64,000 nt of DNA, taken from the NCBI RefSeq assembly GCF_902498845.1, contig NZ_CABVLM010000002.1, positions 62,001-126,000 of the forward strand, read 5' to 3'. Below are positions 1-9,740 of the stretch, piece after piece. The stretch's first letter is position 1; each line of letters begins with the position of its first letter. The notes under the pieces are model-generated. The model was not told the DNA's origin and did not search any database. It saw only the letters and a list, made by a program, of their open reading frames with translations. This DNA comes from Pseudoalteromonas rhizosphaerae (GTDB lineage Bacteria > Pseudomonadota > Gammaproteobacteria > Enterobacterales > Alteromonadaceae). The translations under genes were made by a program, and so were the position numbers.

Positions 1-113
1 CGCGAACAATTAGTGATCTAAAAGGGCAAGATAATATTAGTTTTGATGAACTAAAAGAGGCACTCAATTATCGTGCATTTGAACGTTTGTTATCACAATT
101 AACCCAGTATTAG
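1..113 (+). CDS. comM: ComM/YifB family Mg-chelatase-like AAA ATPase, C-terminal end only
   Basis: Only the last 36 codons are in the window, read in frame from base 3 to the TAG at 111-113. The peptide begins RTISDLKGQ and continues to EALNYRAFERLL, which matches the C-terminal helical end of ComM/YifB proteins (typically R-T-I-A-D-L, then E-A-L-Q-Y-R). ComM is a hexameric helicase that promotes branch migration during natural transformation. The body of the gene lies upstream. The assignment rests on this short tail only, so it is probable rather than certain. Confidence 0.7.
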   Translation, partial: RTISDLKGQDNISFDELKEALNYRAFERLLSQLTQY

Positions 114-126
114 CGGTTAGATTGCA

Positions 127-834
127 TTAAATTGACAGCATGTAGCCTTTACCGCGTACCGTAACGATGCGTTTTTGGTCTTTTTCATCGCTCAGTTTTT
201 TACGTAAGCGACCAATTAAAACATCAACAGTTCTGTCATTTGGACTCCAATCTGGCTGGCCAATTTCTTCTGATATTTTTTCACGAGACGTGGCTTTTCC
301 TGCGTTTGAGATCAAACAAATTAACACTTTATGTTCCGCTTCAGTGAGCCTAGATTCAATGCCATTAGCAGTGATTAAAGTGCGGTTGTCTGGATGCAGT
401 TTGAAGTCAGCATATTCAATAAATTCTTCGCTTTCATCGCTACTGTTATTATTGCTTTTTAAGCGCTTATAAAGTGCTCTTATACGCAGTTCAAGCTCTA
501 ATAAATCAACTGGTTTACAAATATAGTCATCAGCGCCTTGAGCAAGTCCGGCAATACGATCGGCTTGAGAATCTCGGCTTGAAAGCATGATCACACCAAT
601 GTCTGTGAGGGTGTTGAGTTCTTTTGCTAAATGTAAGCCATCACGTTTAGGTAATACTATGTCAATAATTGCTAATGATATGGCATCATAATTATTAGCG
701 CGAGATTGCACTATAGCTAAGGCATCAGCGCCAGTTGCATCATTCTCAATGCAAAATTCAGTCTCTGCAAAATGATTGATTATGCGTTTAACTAATAGTT
801 CGTCATCTTCAACCAATAAAACATGAATAGTCAT
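127..834 (-). CDS. OmpR/PhoB-family response regulator
   Basis: 235-residue two-component response regulator. The receiver domain (about 1-120) has the acidic pair E9/D10-D11, phospho-acceptor D58 in DIVLPKRDG, S85/S86 in the switch position and K107 in CKPVD. A winged-helix DNA-binding domain (about 137-235) ends with the usual RTVDVLIGRLRKKL and VRGKGYML signatures, so it should bind DNA and control transcription. No histidine kinase lies next to it; it is an orphan between the convergent comM end (13 bp away) and an S9 peptidase. The partner kinase and regulon cannot be told from the sequence. Confidence 0.9.
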   Translation of the reverse strand: MTIHVLLVEDDELLVKRIINHFAETEFCIENDATGADALAIVQSRANNYDAISLAIIDIVLPKRDGLHLAKELNTLTDIGVIMLSSRDSQADRIAGLAQGADDYICKPVDLLELELRIRALYKRLKSNNNSSDESEEFIEYADFKLHPDNRTLITANGIESRLTEAEHKVLICLISNAGKATSREKISEEIGQPDWSPNDRTVDVLIGRLRKKLSDEKDQKRIVTVRGKGYMLSI

Positions 835-989
835 AGTATCTTAATTACCTTTAATGATGCCGCTATGTTATCACTCATTCGCAAAAGGAGAGAAGGGCGA
901 TTTTTAGTATTTATGCTCTATTTAGATTATTTATTAATTATTATCAACAGGTAAACATACTAGGCTTACCTGTTGAACGGTATGCAAAG

Positions 990-3485
990 CTACTTCTCAG
1001 GGTATAAGTACTGCCACCACTGCGGTTGCTCTTTTAAATGCTTATCGAAGTAGGCAAGCATAGTATCCCACCAGTTAAAGCGTTGATCGCGAGCAAAAAT
1101 TTGATGGTCCGCTCCTTTATATTCAATAAGATCAACATCTTTGCCAAGTAGTTTCAGCGCAGTGTACATAGTGTGACTTTCGCCTACTGGTACATTGGTA
1201 TCAGCATCACCATGTAATAGCAGTAGCGGTGTAGTTACTTTGTCTGCGTGGAAAACCGGACTGTGTTGGCTGTATAGTTCACTATTACTCCAAGGGTAGC
1301 TGTTTTTAGAAGCTTCGCCAGAATATAAATAGCCCCACCAACCATGACCCCAATACGAGGTAATATTAGAAATACCTGCGTGCGCGATTGAGGCACTAAA
1401 CATATTTGTTTTAGTGGTTAGTAACATAGTCATAAAGCCACCGTATGATGCGCCTAAATTACCTAAACGATTTTTATCAATAAATGGATACTGTTTTAAT
1501 AGCGCTTGGGTACCTTGCATAATATCGTCAGCAGTATATTGACCCCACGCATTCACATGCTTAGCGGAGAACTGTTGGCCAAACCCAGTTGCACCGGTCG
1601 GTTGCACTACATAGACTACATAGCCATGCTCGGCCCATAAATTGAAAGGATAACGGCCAGTAAACCCACGAGTAACCGGTGATGTACCGCCATAGTAGTA
1701 TACTAATGCAGGGTAGTGTTTGTTCTTATCAAGATTGCTTGGAAAGTAAACACGACCTTTAATTTCAACACCTGCGGTATTGGTAAAGTTAAATTCATCT
1801 AAGCTGGCTATATCGGTATTCGCATACGCTTGTGGTTTAGAATCCCACAATGTGGTTGCGGTGTTTTTATTAATACTTAACTGTTTTAATTGCTGTGGAG
1901 ATGATGCATTAGAGCCGCTAACTAAAATAGCTGGGCTGCGGTTGTTTGAATAACTGAATTGTTCAACTACATCAAAACCTGTTTTGAGTTTGCTAAAGCG
2001 TTGTTTGCTTTTATCGTACAGGTATAAAGCAATCGTATCTTGCTCAGTGACTTTAACGAGGGCATCGCCATTAGCGAGTACTTCAAGTTGACCAATGGCA
2101 GGATCAAATTCACGACTTAATGGTGCTGCATTTTTACCATGATCAGTTAATAGGTAAAGCTGTCCATCATAGTTGTTGGCAAGCATATTCTCAGGTAGGT
2201 TTCTGCCTAAACCATCTTTAAAATCAGGACCCGCAGTGACATAAATGTCATCACCTGTGTATTTGGCTTGATTAAACGTAGTAAACTGACCAATAACTGT
2301 GTTGCTCGCATTGGCAATATTCAGTTCCACTAACTCTGTGGTGGGGTGAGTCGACGCTTGCATTACTTGCACACCACGACTCAGTAATACCGTACCACGT
2401 TTGCTATTAAAATCTTCAATACTGTGACTAAGTGGTCCTTGGCTCAATGCTTTACTCAGGCCTGTACTTATATCTAATAAGTAAGCTTGTGAGGTTGTGC
2501 GGGCATATGACCAACGATCTTGTAAACCTTGGTAGTGTTTAGTTAGGCTGTTATCAGCTGCTGGTGATTTGGACCAGCTGAAGATTAAGCTGTTGTTATC
2601 GTAATAAGCAAAGTCACCCGCGCCCTCTAGGTTGTTGGCAATCACTTTAAGGTTAAGGGTTTTGCGGTTTAATTGCTTTAATTTTCCATCTAATAGATAG
2701 ACTAAATAATTGTTATCAGGGCTCCAAATAATGTTACTCGGTTGACCCGACTCAAAACGGTAAACTATTTGATTATCATCATTTTTTAGCTCAGTGATCA
2801 CATTTGCTTGGTTACCCGTGCTATCTTGATAATGGCGTTTTGCCACTAAATGCTGTTTGGCATCAGGTGCTAAAGATATTGAACTGACCGTTGTGGCATC
2901 AAACAGTTGCTTGGCAGATAAACCATGTTGCTCTTTATTGCTAAAAGTTAATCTATCAATTGCTGCTTTAGGGTTGAAATCAACGTCAACATCGTGCCAA
3001 TTAGCAACTTGTTCAGCAATAATCACTATTTGGTGATCGCCTTGCGGTAATGCCAGTTCGTAGCTTTCTTTTGTGGCTGTTTGTTTTTCACCATTGATAA
3101 ACAACTGCGCTTTTTCGATACCTTTAAGTGTCAATGTGCCTTGGCTAAAGCGCTCAGCATGAGTGGTAAACTTTAATGCTTGTAGACCGCCCAGAGTTAA
3201 TGCATTTACTTTATCTAAGGTTTGCCACTTTAATTTTTCGCCAAATACCGTAATGCTTGTTGTTGGTTGTTGAATGCTAGGTAATAGGGCGTTAATAATC
3301 GCATCTTGATGCTCAGTTTGGTATGGCTTTAGTTGCATGTCGGCTGCAATTGGGCCAATAAACTTAATATCTGCTTTATCTAATGGTGCAGCTACTAGAG
3401 CGCTACTTAACGTGCTTAAAGTTAACACCGCGAGTGTGGTTGTTAGGCGAGGTGTTTTTCCGCGCCATAGTGAACTAAAATTCAT
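990..3485 (-). CDS. Secreted S9-family prolyl oligopeptidase / dipeptidyl-peptidase-like serine peptidase
   Basis: 831 residues. An N-terminal signal peptide (hydrophobic stretch about 15-33, ending S-S-A-L-V-A-A) predicts export to periplasm or medium. The middle part (about 180-560) is a WD-like beta-propeller. The C-terminal alpha/beta-hydrolase domain carries the catalytic triad: S680 in GASYGG, D762 in HGDAD and H794 in GADHQIF. Such enzymes release di- or oligopeptides from peptide substrates, fitting protein scavenging in a marine heterotroph. The family is clear from the C-terminal half; substrate preference is not. It is a single gene, divergent from the CNNM gene at 3621. Confidence 0.9.
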   Translation of the reverse strand: MNFSSLWRGKTPRLTTTLAVLTLSTLSSALVAAPLDKADIKFIGPIAADMQLKPYQTEHQDAIINALLPSIQQPTTSITVFGEKLKWQTLDKVNALTLGGLQALKFTTHAERFSQGTLTLKGIEKAQLFINGEKQTATKESYELALPQGDHQIVIIAEQVANWHDVDVDFNPKAAIDRLTFSNKEQHGLSAKQLFDATTVSSISLAPDAKQHLVAKRHYQDSTGNQANVITELKNDDNQIVYRFESGQPSNIIWSPDNNYLVYLLDGKLKQLNRKTLNLKVIANNLEGAGDFAYYDNNSLIFSWSKSPAADNSLTKHYQGLQDRWSYARTTSQAYLLDISTGLSKALSQGPLSHSIEDFNSKRGTVLLSRGVQVMQASTHPTTELVELNIANASNTVIGQFTTFNQAKYTGDDIYVTAGPDFKDGLGRNLPENMLANNYDGQLYLLTDHGKNAAPLSREFDPAIGQLEVLANGDALVKVTEQDTIALYLYDKSKQRFSKLKTGFDVVEQFSYSNNRSPAILVSGSNASSPQQLKQLSINKNTATTLWDSKPQAYANTDIASLDEFNFTNTAGVEIKGRVYFPSNLDKNKHYPALVYYYGGTSPVTRGFTGRYPFNLWAEHGYVVYVVQPTGATGFGQQFSAKHVNAWGQYTADDIMQGTQALLKQYPFIDKNRLGNLGASYGGFMTMLLTTKTNMFSASIAHAGISNITSYWGHGWWGYLYSGEASKNSYPWSNSELYSQHSPVFHADKVTTPLLLLHGDADTNVPVGESHTMYTALKLLGKDVDLIEYKGADHQIFARDQRFNWWDTMLAYFDKHLKEQPQWWQYLYPEK

Positions 3486-3620
3486 TATTGAGCCTGATGT
3501 AGGGAATTTAATTTAATATAGCATGTGGTTGTGGTGTCAAAAAGTGCTCTGCGATGGATTCCATTGCTCAGCAGTGTAAGGTTTGAGGTTAGGGCTGACA
3601 CTTGATAAGGTGTTGAGCAA

Positions 3621-4718
3621 TTGAGTAGCGTAGAGGTAACAGTGACATTATTAATCGTTTACATGGTAGCGGCGATTACGATTTCTTTTTTATGTTCGAT
3701 TATGGAAGCCGTATTATTGAGTATAACGCCTAGCTATGTTGCAGTATTACGTAAAAAAAAGCCTAAACTAGCCAAGCGTTTCGAGCACTTGAAAACCAAT
3801 GTTGATCAGCCTTTAGCTGCTATTTTAACCTTAAATACGGTTGCCCATACTGCTGGAGCTGCCGGTGTAGGGGCACAAGCTGCCGTAGTTTTTTCTGATG
3901 CGGCGGTGGGAATTGCTTCGGCGATAATGACTTTGTTAGTATTGGTGTTGTCAGAAATCATTCCAAAAACTCTGGGCGCAAAGCATTGGCGAACGCTTGC
4001 ACCTATGGTGACCCAAGCATTACAGTATTTAGTCATCGCACTCAAACCTTTTGTGTGGCTTGCCGAAAAACTCACCGGTATGTTGGGCCGTAATTACAAC
4101 GAAGAGTACTATATTCGCCAAGAAATTGAAGCCATGGCTGATATGGGATCGCAATCAGGTGCCTTACATCAGGAAGAGTCTGAAATCATCCGTAGTTTAT
4201 TGCATTTCCGTCACGCCAAATTAGATGCGCTAATTACCCCGCGTACCGTCTTGTTTAAAGTACATAAAGATTTAACCGTAAATCAATATTTGGCTGAGCA
4301 TGGTTCAGCGTCGTTTTCTCGGGTGTTGGTATATGATAAAAATGGTGATGATATTATCGGTTTTGTGCATAAAAACGATATTATGCTGGCGTATCATAGG
4401 TTGGGTGAAAACTATAAAATAAGTAAGTTGATAAAACCTATTTATACTGTGCCAGAGACTTTATACGTACCTACTTTATTACATACTCTGCTAGCTGAGC
4501 GTACTCATATTTGTTTAGTGATAGATGAATATGGTGATGTGCAGGGGATTGTGACACTCGAAGATATGATCGAAGCGTTAATGGGCTTTGAAATAGTCGA
4601 TGAGCATGATCAATCAGCTAATATGCAGGCAGTTGCTAAGCAACGCTGGCGTCAGCGCTTGGAAAGTAGCAATAAATTGTTAAGCGCTGAGAATACCATG
4701 GCGAAACGAAAAAATTAA
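3621..4718 (+). CDS. CNNM (DUF21) and CBS-pair membrane protein, CorB/hemolysin-C-like
   Basis: 365 residues with three to four transmembrane segments in an N-terminal DUF21/CNNM domain (about 5-180), then a cytoplasmic CBS pair (about 200-320; MLAYHRLGENYKI and VIDEYGDVQGIVTLEDMIE). Family members are implicated in Mg2+ or Co2+ transport or resistance. The start is a TTG at 3621; the next ATG (3663) would cut into the first membrane helix, so the TTG is preferred. The corresponding CorC transporter-associated domain at the C-terminus is absent, and a 40-residue basic tail ends the protein. It overlaps the convergent REC-EAL gene by four bases. Confidence 0.88.
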   Translation: MSSVEVTVTLLIVYMVAAITISFLCSIMEAVLLSITPSYVAVLRKKKPKLAKRFEHLKTNVDQPLAAILTLNTVAHTAGAAGVGAQAAVVFSDAAVGIASAIMTLLVLVLSEIIPKTLGAKHWRTLAPMVTQALQYLVIALKPFVWLAEKLTGMLGRNYNEEYYIRQEIEAMADMGSQSGALHQEESEIIRSLLHFRHAKLDALITPRTVLFKVHKDLTVNQYLAEHGSASFSRVLVYDKNGDDIIGFVHKNDIMLAYHRLGENYKISKLIKPIYTVPETLYVPTLLHTLLAERTHICLVIDEYGDVQGIVTLEDMIEALMGFEIVDEHDQSANMQAVAKQRWRQRLESSNKLLSAENTMAKRKN

Positions 4719-5935
4719 CGTCGGCTATGACTATTTAATGAAACCATATGTAGCCATGATTGCGCCCAACGAATAAATTCAGTTTTGCCTTTTGGGCGAC
4801 TGATCAAAAAGCCCTGCATTAAGATGTGCTCTTTAAAACGATCCAAGTATTCAAGCTCTTCAACGCGCTCAATGCCTTCAGCGACAATTGTTAAGTCATC
4901 TTGAATGGCTATATTTACTAAGCTACTAACAATGACTTGAGAAAATAAATCACTTTCAATATTACTGATCAAGGTACGATCTATTTTCACCTCAGTAAAA
5001 GGCAATGTTTTTAATTGTTGTACATTGGTAAAGCCGGTGCCAAAATCATCAAGAGAAATGCCAAAACCGCGCATTCGTAAACGGTTTAGAGTTTCTAGCT
5101 GTGCAGAACTGGATAAAGCATGCTGTTCTGTGATCTCTAAAATAATCTCACTTGGGGTCAGTTGATTAAGATGTAAAATTAAAGCCAGCTTATCTGGGCA
5201 GCTTAAATCTTCTAGCTGGCAGGGGGACAAATTAAAAGCCAGTTTAAGTTTGTAGCCTAAACGAGTTTTTATTTCTGAGAAATCGCCTGTTGCCTTTTCA
5301 AACAACTGAAACGTGATCAGATTAATTAAATCTAAATCTTCAGCAACACAAATAAACCGTTCAGGTAAAAATATAGCACCTTGTGCTGCTGTCACAATTC
5401 TGGCTAATACTTCTACGCTTTCAACTTTATTATTAGTACGGTTTATTTTTGGTTGATAAAACGGCGTTATCTCATTATGGCTTATCGCATGCAGTAATTG
5501 CGTTTCAGAAATTGGTTCTGTGGGCTTTTCTGTATGACAAGCTAAATACTCTAGTTTTTGTAGCAGTGTATAAACTTGGTTGAGTTGTACTGGTTTGGCG
5601 ATATTACCAATTAAATGTACGTTGTTTTTACGCGCTAAATCAGCCGCTAAATCAATGATTTTTGAATTCATTTCAGAAATAATGACAATTGCCCCTGGGT
5701 AATGTAACTCGCCAAGGTGACGAATAAGCTCCATGCCATCCATGTTCGGCATATTCAGATCAGTAAATACGGCATCAAATGCATATGGATGCGCTTTTAC
5801 TTTATTGAGGGCATCTTGCGCATCTAAACAGGTTGTTACATTGGGCACATCAAGCTCATTTAAGATAGCCTGCATCACTACTAAAATAGCTTTTGAATCA
5901 TCAACGACCAAAATGCTGCGTGCTAGCTTTGTCAT
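4715..5935 (-). CDS. Response regulator with EAL domain (cyclic-di-GMP phosphodiesterase)
   Basis: 406 residues. The receiver domain (about 5-125) has D12/D13, phospho-acceptor D59 in FTDLNMPNMDG and K114. The EAL domain (about 150-395) should hydrolyse c-di-GMP to pGpG. Its signature reads EVLAR instead of EALLR, but the metal and substrate residues look complete: N in FNLSP, E in EITEQ, DD in LDDFGTG, K in KIDRTLI, E in AEGIE and Q in QGFLISRP. The enzyme is therefore probably active. Phosphorylation by an unlinked kinase would tune c-di-GMP levels and thus motility or biofilm behaviour. No kinase or GGDEF protein is adjacent. Confidence 0.9.
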   Translation of the reverse strand: MTKLARSILVVDDSKAILVVMQAILNELDVPNVTTCLDAQDALNKVKAHPYAFDAVFTDLNMPNMDGMELIRHLGELHYPGAIVIISEMNSKIIDLAADLARKNNVHLIGNIAKPVQLNQVYTLLQKLEYLACHTEKPTEPISETQLLHAISHNEITPFYQPKINRTNNKVESVEVLARIVTAAQGAIFLPERFICVAEDLDLINLITFQLFEKATGDFSEIKTRLGYKLKLAFNLSPCQLEDLSCPDKLALILHLNQLTPSEIILEITEQHALSSSAQLETLNRLRMRGFGISLDDFGTGFTNVQQLKTLPFTEVKIDRTLISNIESDLFSQVIVSSLVNIAIQDDLTIVAEGIERVEELEYLDRFKEHILMQGFLISRPKGKTEFIRWAQSWLHMVSLNSHSRR

Positions 5936-6082
5936 TTTCTTCCCTGAAATAAAATTTACTCGTTAATTAAAAGTAGTCGAGAATAGCGAAGGTGTCAGCT
6001 TTATAGTTGCAAATATATTCCATAATCTAGCTAAAAAAATGGGTATACTAACGATATAATTTTTAAGATTTGAAGTGACATC

Positions 6083-7096
6083 ATGCAAATACAGCTGACC
6101 CTTGCTGATCAACAATTTAGTTTAGTGCTCGCGGGGCAACAAATTGTAAAAATTTTTCAGCAACAACAGGCAATCGGATTTGATAATCCACGTGCTAACT
6201 ATTTTGAATTTAAGCTAGATAATCAAGTGATTGGTTTAGACACCAGTACGGTCATTGAGCATAGTATAGCGCTACATATTGATAATGAGTTTGTAAAACA
6301 ACTGACATTACCGCCTATTGAAAAAACTAAACCTAAGCAGGGGCTGCTTGGATTATTTGCGCTCGGTTTTAAGATTTTTAAAAGTGCGAAAGTCGTTAAG
6401 GTAGTATTAGCGGGCGCCTCAGTGGCTGGTTATGCTTGGTTATTTACGTTTGAGTTTGCGCTTATGCTAATTGCTTGTTTGGTGATCCACGAGTACGGCC
6501 ATGTCAGAGCAATGCAATATTTTGGTATTAAAACCAAGGGTATCTATTTAATCCCATTTGTTGGTGGGCTTGCCGTAAGCGACGATAAAATTACCACCCG
6601 CTGGCAAGATGTGGTGATTTCTTTAATGGGGCCTGCATTTGGTTTGATCACCTCCATACTTGGTGTGGTGCTTTATTATGCCACCGAGATGGAAATATTT
6701 GCCGGGGTCGCAGTACTCAGCGCATTATTGAATTTATTTAACTTGCTGCCTATTTTACCGCTTGATGGCGGGCATGTATTAAAAAGTATTAGCTTCTCAA
6801 TGCGTTCATGGGTTGGTTTAAGTATTTGTATTTTAGGCGTGTTATTTGGCTTATGGCTAAGCTACACCTTTGGTTTAATGCTATTAGTGTTTTTCTTATT
6901 TATCGGTGCACTGGAAATCGCCTTTGAATGGCGCGGCCGCCACTATTCGCATTTACTGCCACTAGATAAATACGGGCAAGGTTTTTCAGCGGTAATGTAT
7001 GCACTCGTCGTTGCAGGACACGTCGGGGTGATGATGCACTTTGCTGACTCTGAAAACGCAATTTTAAGCCTGCCGATGAAAATTCTATCGAGTTAA
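6083..7096 (+). CDS. M50 (site-2 protease) family membrane metalloprotease
   Basis: 337 residues. The zinc site is H136-E137-x-x-H140 in VIHEYGHVRAM within a membrane helix, and the third ligand is the D of LPILPLDGGHV, as in intramembrane site-2 proteases such as SpoIVFB. About six membrane segments follow residue 105. The first 85 residues are soluble and of unknown fold, with no PDZ or CBS domain visible. Substrate unknown; a role in regulated proteolysis of a membrane protein is inferred only from the family. The ATG at 6083 follows a GAAGTGA ribosome-binding site. A candidate -10 element lies at about 6043-6060. Confidence 0.85.
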   Translation: MQIQLTLADQQFSLVLAGQQIVKIFQQQQAIGFDNPRANYFEFKLDNQVIGLDTSTVIEHSIALHIDNEFVKQLTLPPIEKTKPKQGLLGLFALGFKIFKSAKVVKVVLAGASVAGYAWLFTFEFALMLIACLVIHEYGHVRAMQYFGIKTKGIYLIPFVGGLAVSDDKITTRWQDVVISLMGPAFGLITSILGVVLYYATEMEIFAGVAVLSALLNLFNLLPILPLDGGHVLKSISFSMRSWVGLSICILGVLFGLWLSYTFGLMLLVFFLFIGALEIAFEWRGRHYSHLLPLDKYGQGFSAVMYALVVAGHVGVMMHFADSENAILSLPMKILSS

Positions 7097-7107
7097 CAAA
7101 TTTAAAT

Positions 7108-7137
7108 AGCGTGAGGTGTTACTCACGCTGTATTTTT
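7108..7137 (+). terminator. Rho-independent terminator of the M50 protease gene
   Basis: An 8-bp perfect stem (AGCGTGAG / CTCACGCT, 7108-7115 and 7122-7129) with a 6-base loop is followed by TATTTTT. It lies 12 bp past the stop codon, between convergent genes. Confidence 0.8.
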
Positions 7138-7147
7138 GCAGCAAGCG

Positions 7148-8461
7148 TTACGGATAAAAACTCAACATCAAGGATATAAACACGCCGGTTATAATTAACT
7201 GCACTAAACAAAAGCCCATAATGTCTTTGGCTTTTAGGCCGGCAATTGCCAGTACCGGTAAAGCCCAGAATGGCTGAATCAGGTTAGTCCAGGCATCACC
7301 CCAGGCTACCGCCATTGCTACGCGGGGCATGTCGGCACCTAAAGCCTGTGCTGCGGGTATCACTATAGGCGCTTGCACCGCCCATTGGCCGCCACCTGAG
7401 GGCACAAATATATTTACTAAGCCAGCACTTAAAAAGCTCCAAAATGGCAATGATTGTGCACTGGCGATGGCGATAAATCCTTGTGATATCTGCTGCGCCA
7501 AACCCGTTTGTACCATGATTGCCATGATCCCAGCATAAAATGGAAACTGGATAATAATCCCTGCGCCGCTGGGGACTGCTTGCTGCAGGCTATTAAGTAA
7601 ATTATACGGCGTTTGATGCAGTAAAATCGCAGAAAATAAAAACAGTGCAATCACACTGTTTAAATTAAGTGAGCCGCCACTAAACACAAAATAATTAGCT
7701 AAATAAACTAGCCCAAGCACTCCAATGCCTAGTCCTAATAACTTACTGTGTTCAATTCTATCGGCAGGGCGAGTAACATTGTTGGGCTTAGGTGTCGGTT
7801 CTGCTAATAGCGTTTTATCAACATAAATGCTGTCTTTTGCGCTGGGTAACATATAACGATTAACCAGTGGCATAATAATAAATAAGCCCACCACAATGGC
7901 GATATTAAAACCTGAGAACAAGGTGGCGCTGGTGTTTATCACGCCCATACTTTGCTCAGCAAAATGCCCTGGAGTAGCAATGGTTAATGGAATTGAACCT
8001 GCCAAGCCACCATGCCAAACAATAAAGCCAGAATACGCACTGGCAACCAGTAAGCGATAATCAACGAGTGTGTGGCGGGCAATTGCTTTGGCAAATAAAG
8101 CGCCAATAACTAAGCCAAATCCCCAGTTAATCCAACTGGCGAGTAATGATACAAAAGTCACTAATAAAATAGCTTTTGGCGCAGTATTGGCAAGTTTTGC
8201 TAATTGCGTGAGCAGTCGGCTCATCATCGGTGTACTTGCCAGCATATATCCGGTGAGTAATACCAACAGCATCTGCATGGCAAAACTCAGTAAGTTCCAA
8301 AAACCACTGCCCCACGCGCTCAGCACTTGTTGTGGGTTTGAAGGTGTCACTACACACGCAATTATAAAGGTAAGTAGTGTGAGTAAAATAACAAAAATAA
8401 AGGGATCGGGTAGGTAACGTTCCACTAATTTAGTGAACGGTTTGGCAACATGATTTAGCAT
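7148..8461 (-). CDS. AtoE-type short-chain fatty acid transporter
   Basis: 437-residue polytopic inner-membrane protein with about 11-12 hydrophobic helices. The N-terminus (KLVERYLPDPFIFVILLTLLT) and the C-terminal VPSGGGQWAVQAP and GDAWTNLIQPFWALP blocks are hallmarks of the AtoE/TIGR00366 short-chain fatty acid permease family. Expected role: uptake of short-chain acids such as butyrate or acetoacetate for beta-oxidation. No ato or fad genes are adjacent, so substrate is inferred from family only. Monocistronic between convergent M50 and upstream cheV. Confidence 0.87.
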   Translation of the reverse strand: MLNHVAKPFTKLVERYLPDPFIFVILLTLLTFIIACVVTPSNPQQVLSAWGSGFWNLLSFAMQMLLVLLTGYMLASTPMMSRLLTQLAKLANTAPKAILLVTFVSLLASWINWGFGLVIGALFAKAIARHTLVDYRLLVASAYSGFIVWHGGLAGSIPLTIATPGHFAEQSMGVINTSATLFSGFNIAIVVGLFIIMPLVNRYMLPSAKDSIYVDKTLLAEPTPKPNNVTRPADRIEHSKLLGLGIGVLGLVYLANYFVFSGGSLNLNSVIALFLFSAILLHQTPYNLLNSLQQAVPSGAGIIIQFPFYAGIMAIMVQTGLAQQISQGFIAIASAQSLPFWSFLSAGLVNIFVPSGGGQWAVQAPIVIPAAQALGADMPRVAMAVAWGDAWTNLIQPFWALPVLAIAGLKAKDIMGFCLVQLIITGVFISLMLSFYP

Positions 8462-8595
8462 AATGATTGTGTGTTTTGATTATTGCTACATATTGCCAAT
8501 TAATCACGAAAGCGTTTAATTGGCAAATAGAGTTGTAGTCGTGGTGTTAAATCGCGTATTTGTTCGTCATTACAATAAACGTTAATTCAAGCACT

Positions 8596-8615
8596 AGCGT
8601 GGCATAAGCCACGCT
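8596..8615 (-). terminator. Hairpin downstream of cheV, probable terminator
   Basis: An 8-bp perfect stem with a 4-base loop (AGCGTGGC / GCCACGCT) lies 11 bp past the cheV stop. The T-tract on the minus strand is poor, so termination efficiency is uncertain. Confidence 0.5.
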
Positions 8616-8626
8616 TAGATACAGTG

Positions 8627-9577
8627 CTATTTCTGTGGTGCGAGGACCGCTTTTAAACGTGTTTGTACTTCTTCTACGAGTAAATCTGGTTGAAATTTAG
8701 ATAAAAACGCATTGCAACCCACTTTCTCGACCATGGCTTGGTTAAAGCTGCCACTGAGGGATGTGTTAAGTACCACATGCAGATTTTTTAAGCGGTTATC
8801 GTTACGTATCTCGTGCGTTAAGCGATAACCATCCATTGCTGGCATTTCTGCATCGGTGATCACCATCAGTAACTCTTTTTCTACGTCCATGCCTTTATCA
8901 GCCCAGGCTTTAAGCATATTGAGTGCTTCAAGACCATTACTCGCTGGGATAATCTCAATACCCAACTGCGTTAATGTATCGCTCACTTGCTTTCGTGCTG
9001 TAGGTGAGTCGTCTGCATGGAGTATTTTTCGGCCAACAAATTCGTTTACGATACTTTGGTCAAGTACCTCATCAGAGATTTGCACTTCGTACTCAATAAT
9101 CTCTGCTAATACTTTTTCTACATCAATGATCTCTACTAACTGCTCTTGACCATCACGTTGAATTTTAGTGAGCGCAGTTAGATAATGATTTTTACCGATA
9201 GAGGAAGGCGGTGGCATTATATCTGACCATGTCATATTAACGATTTGATCAACCTTACCAATTAAAAACCCTTGTACTGTACGATTGTATTCAGTGATCA
9301 CTAAGTTACTATCTTCAGTATTCTTAGCCGCAGACATGCAAATCGCTTGGCGTAAATCAATAACAGGGATTGATTCACCACGAATATTGGCTACGCCTGA
9401 TATTTTAGGATGGGCATGTGGAATGATACTAAGATGCGGCAGTTTCACTACTTCTTTAACTTTAAAGACATTAAGAGCAAACAAGTGACGACTGTGCAAA
9501 TAAAACAATAATAACTCTAAGCGATTTTCACCAACGAGTTGAGTTCGTTGATCAACAGAAGCTAATACACCTGACAT
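8627..9577 (-). CDS. cheV: Chemotaxis coupling protein CheV
   Basis: 316 residues: an N-terminal CheW-like domain (about 15-165, with KEVVKLP and IRGESIPVIDL blocks) fused to a receiver domain (about 183-310). The receiver has D189/D190, phospho-acceptor D242 in TDAEMPAMDG and a K in FLSKFQPD. CheV couples chemoreceptors to CheA and is itself phosphorylated, probably adjusting receptor sensitivity. Length and order match the family exactly. It stands alone here, away from any che cluster, which is common for cheV in gammaproteobacteria. Confidence 0.95.
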   Translation of the reverse strand: MSGVLASVDQRTQLVGENRLELLLFYLHSRHLFALNVFKVKEVVKLPHLSIIPHAHPKISGVANIRGESIPVIDLRQAICMSAAKNTEDSNLVITEYNRTVQGFLIGKVDQIVNMTWSDIMPPPSSIGKNHYLTALTKIQRDGQEQLVEIIDVEKVLAEIIEYEVQISDEVLDQSIVNEFVGRKILHADDSPTARKQVSDTLTQLGIEIIPASNGLEALNMLKAWADKGMDVEKELLMVITDAEMPAMDGYRLTHEIRNDNRLKNLHVVLNTSLSGSFNQAMVEKVGCNAFLSKFQPDLLVEEVQTRLKAVLAPQK

Positions 9578-9740
9578 AACACGCTCGACTTTATAATTAA
9601 TAATTCAAGTATAGCTTACACTGTTCTACTTTAAAAAAGCAGTCTAGATAATAATCTTGATCCTCAAAGGTATTTCAAGCATTGCCTTCATTTCAGCATT
9701 ACAGTAACTTATCGGATAATTGATAGCTGAATAACCAAGT

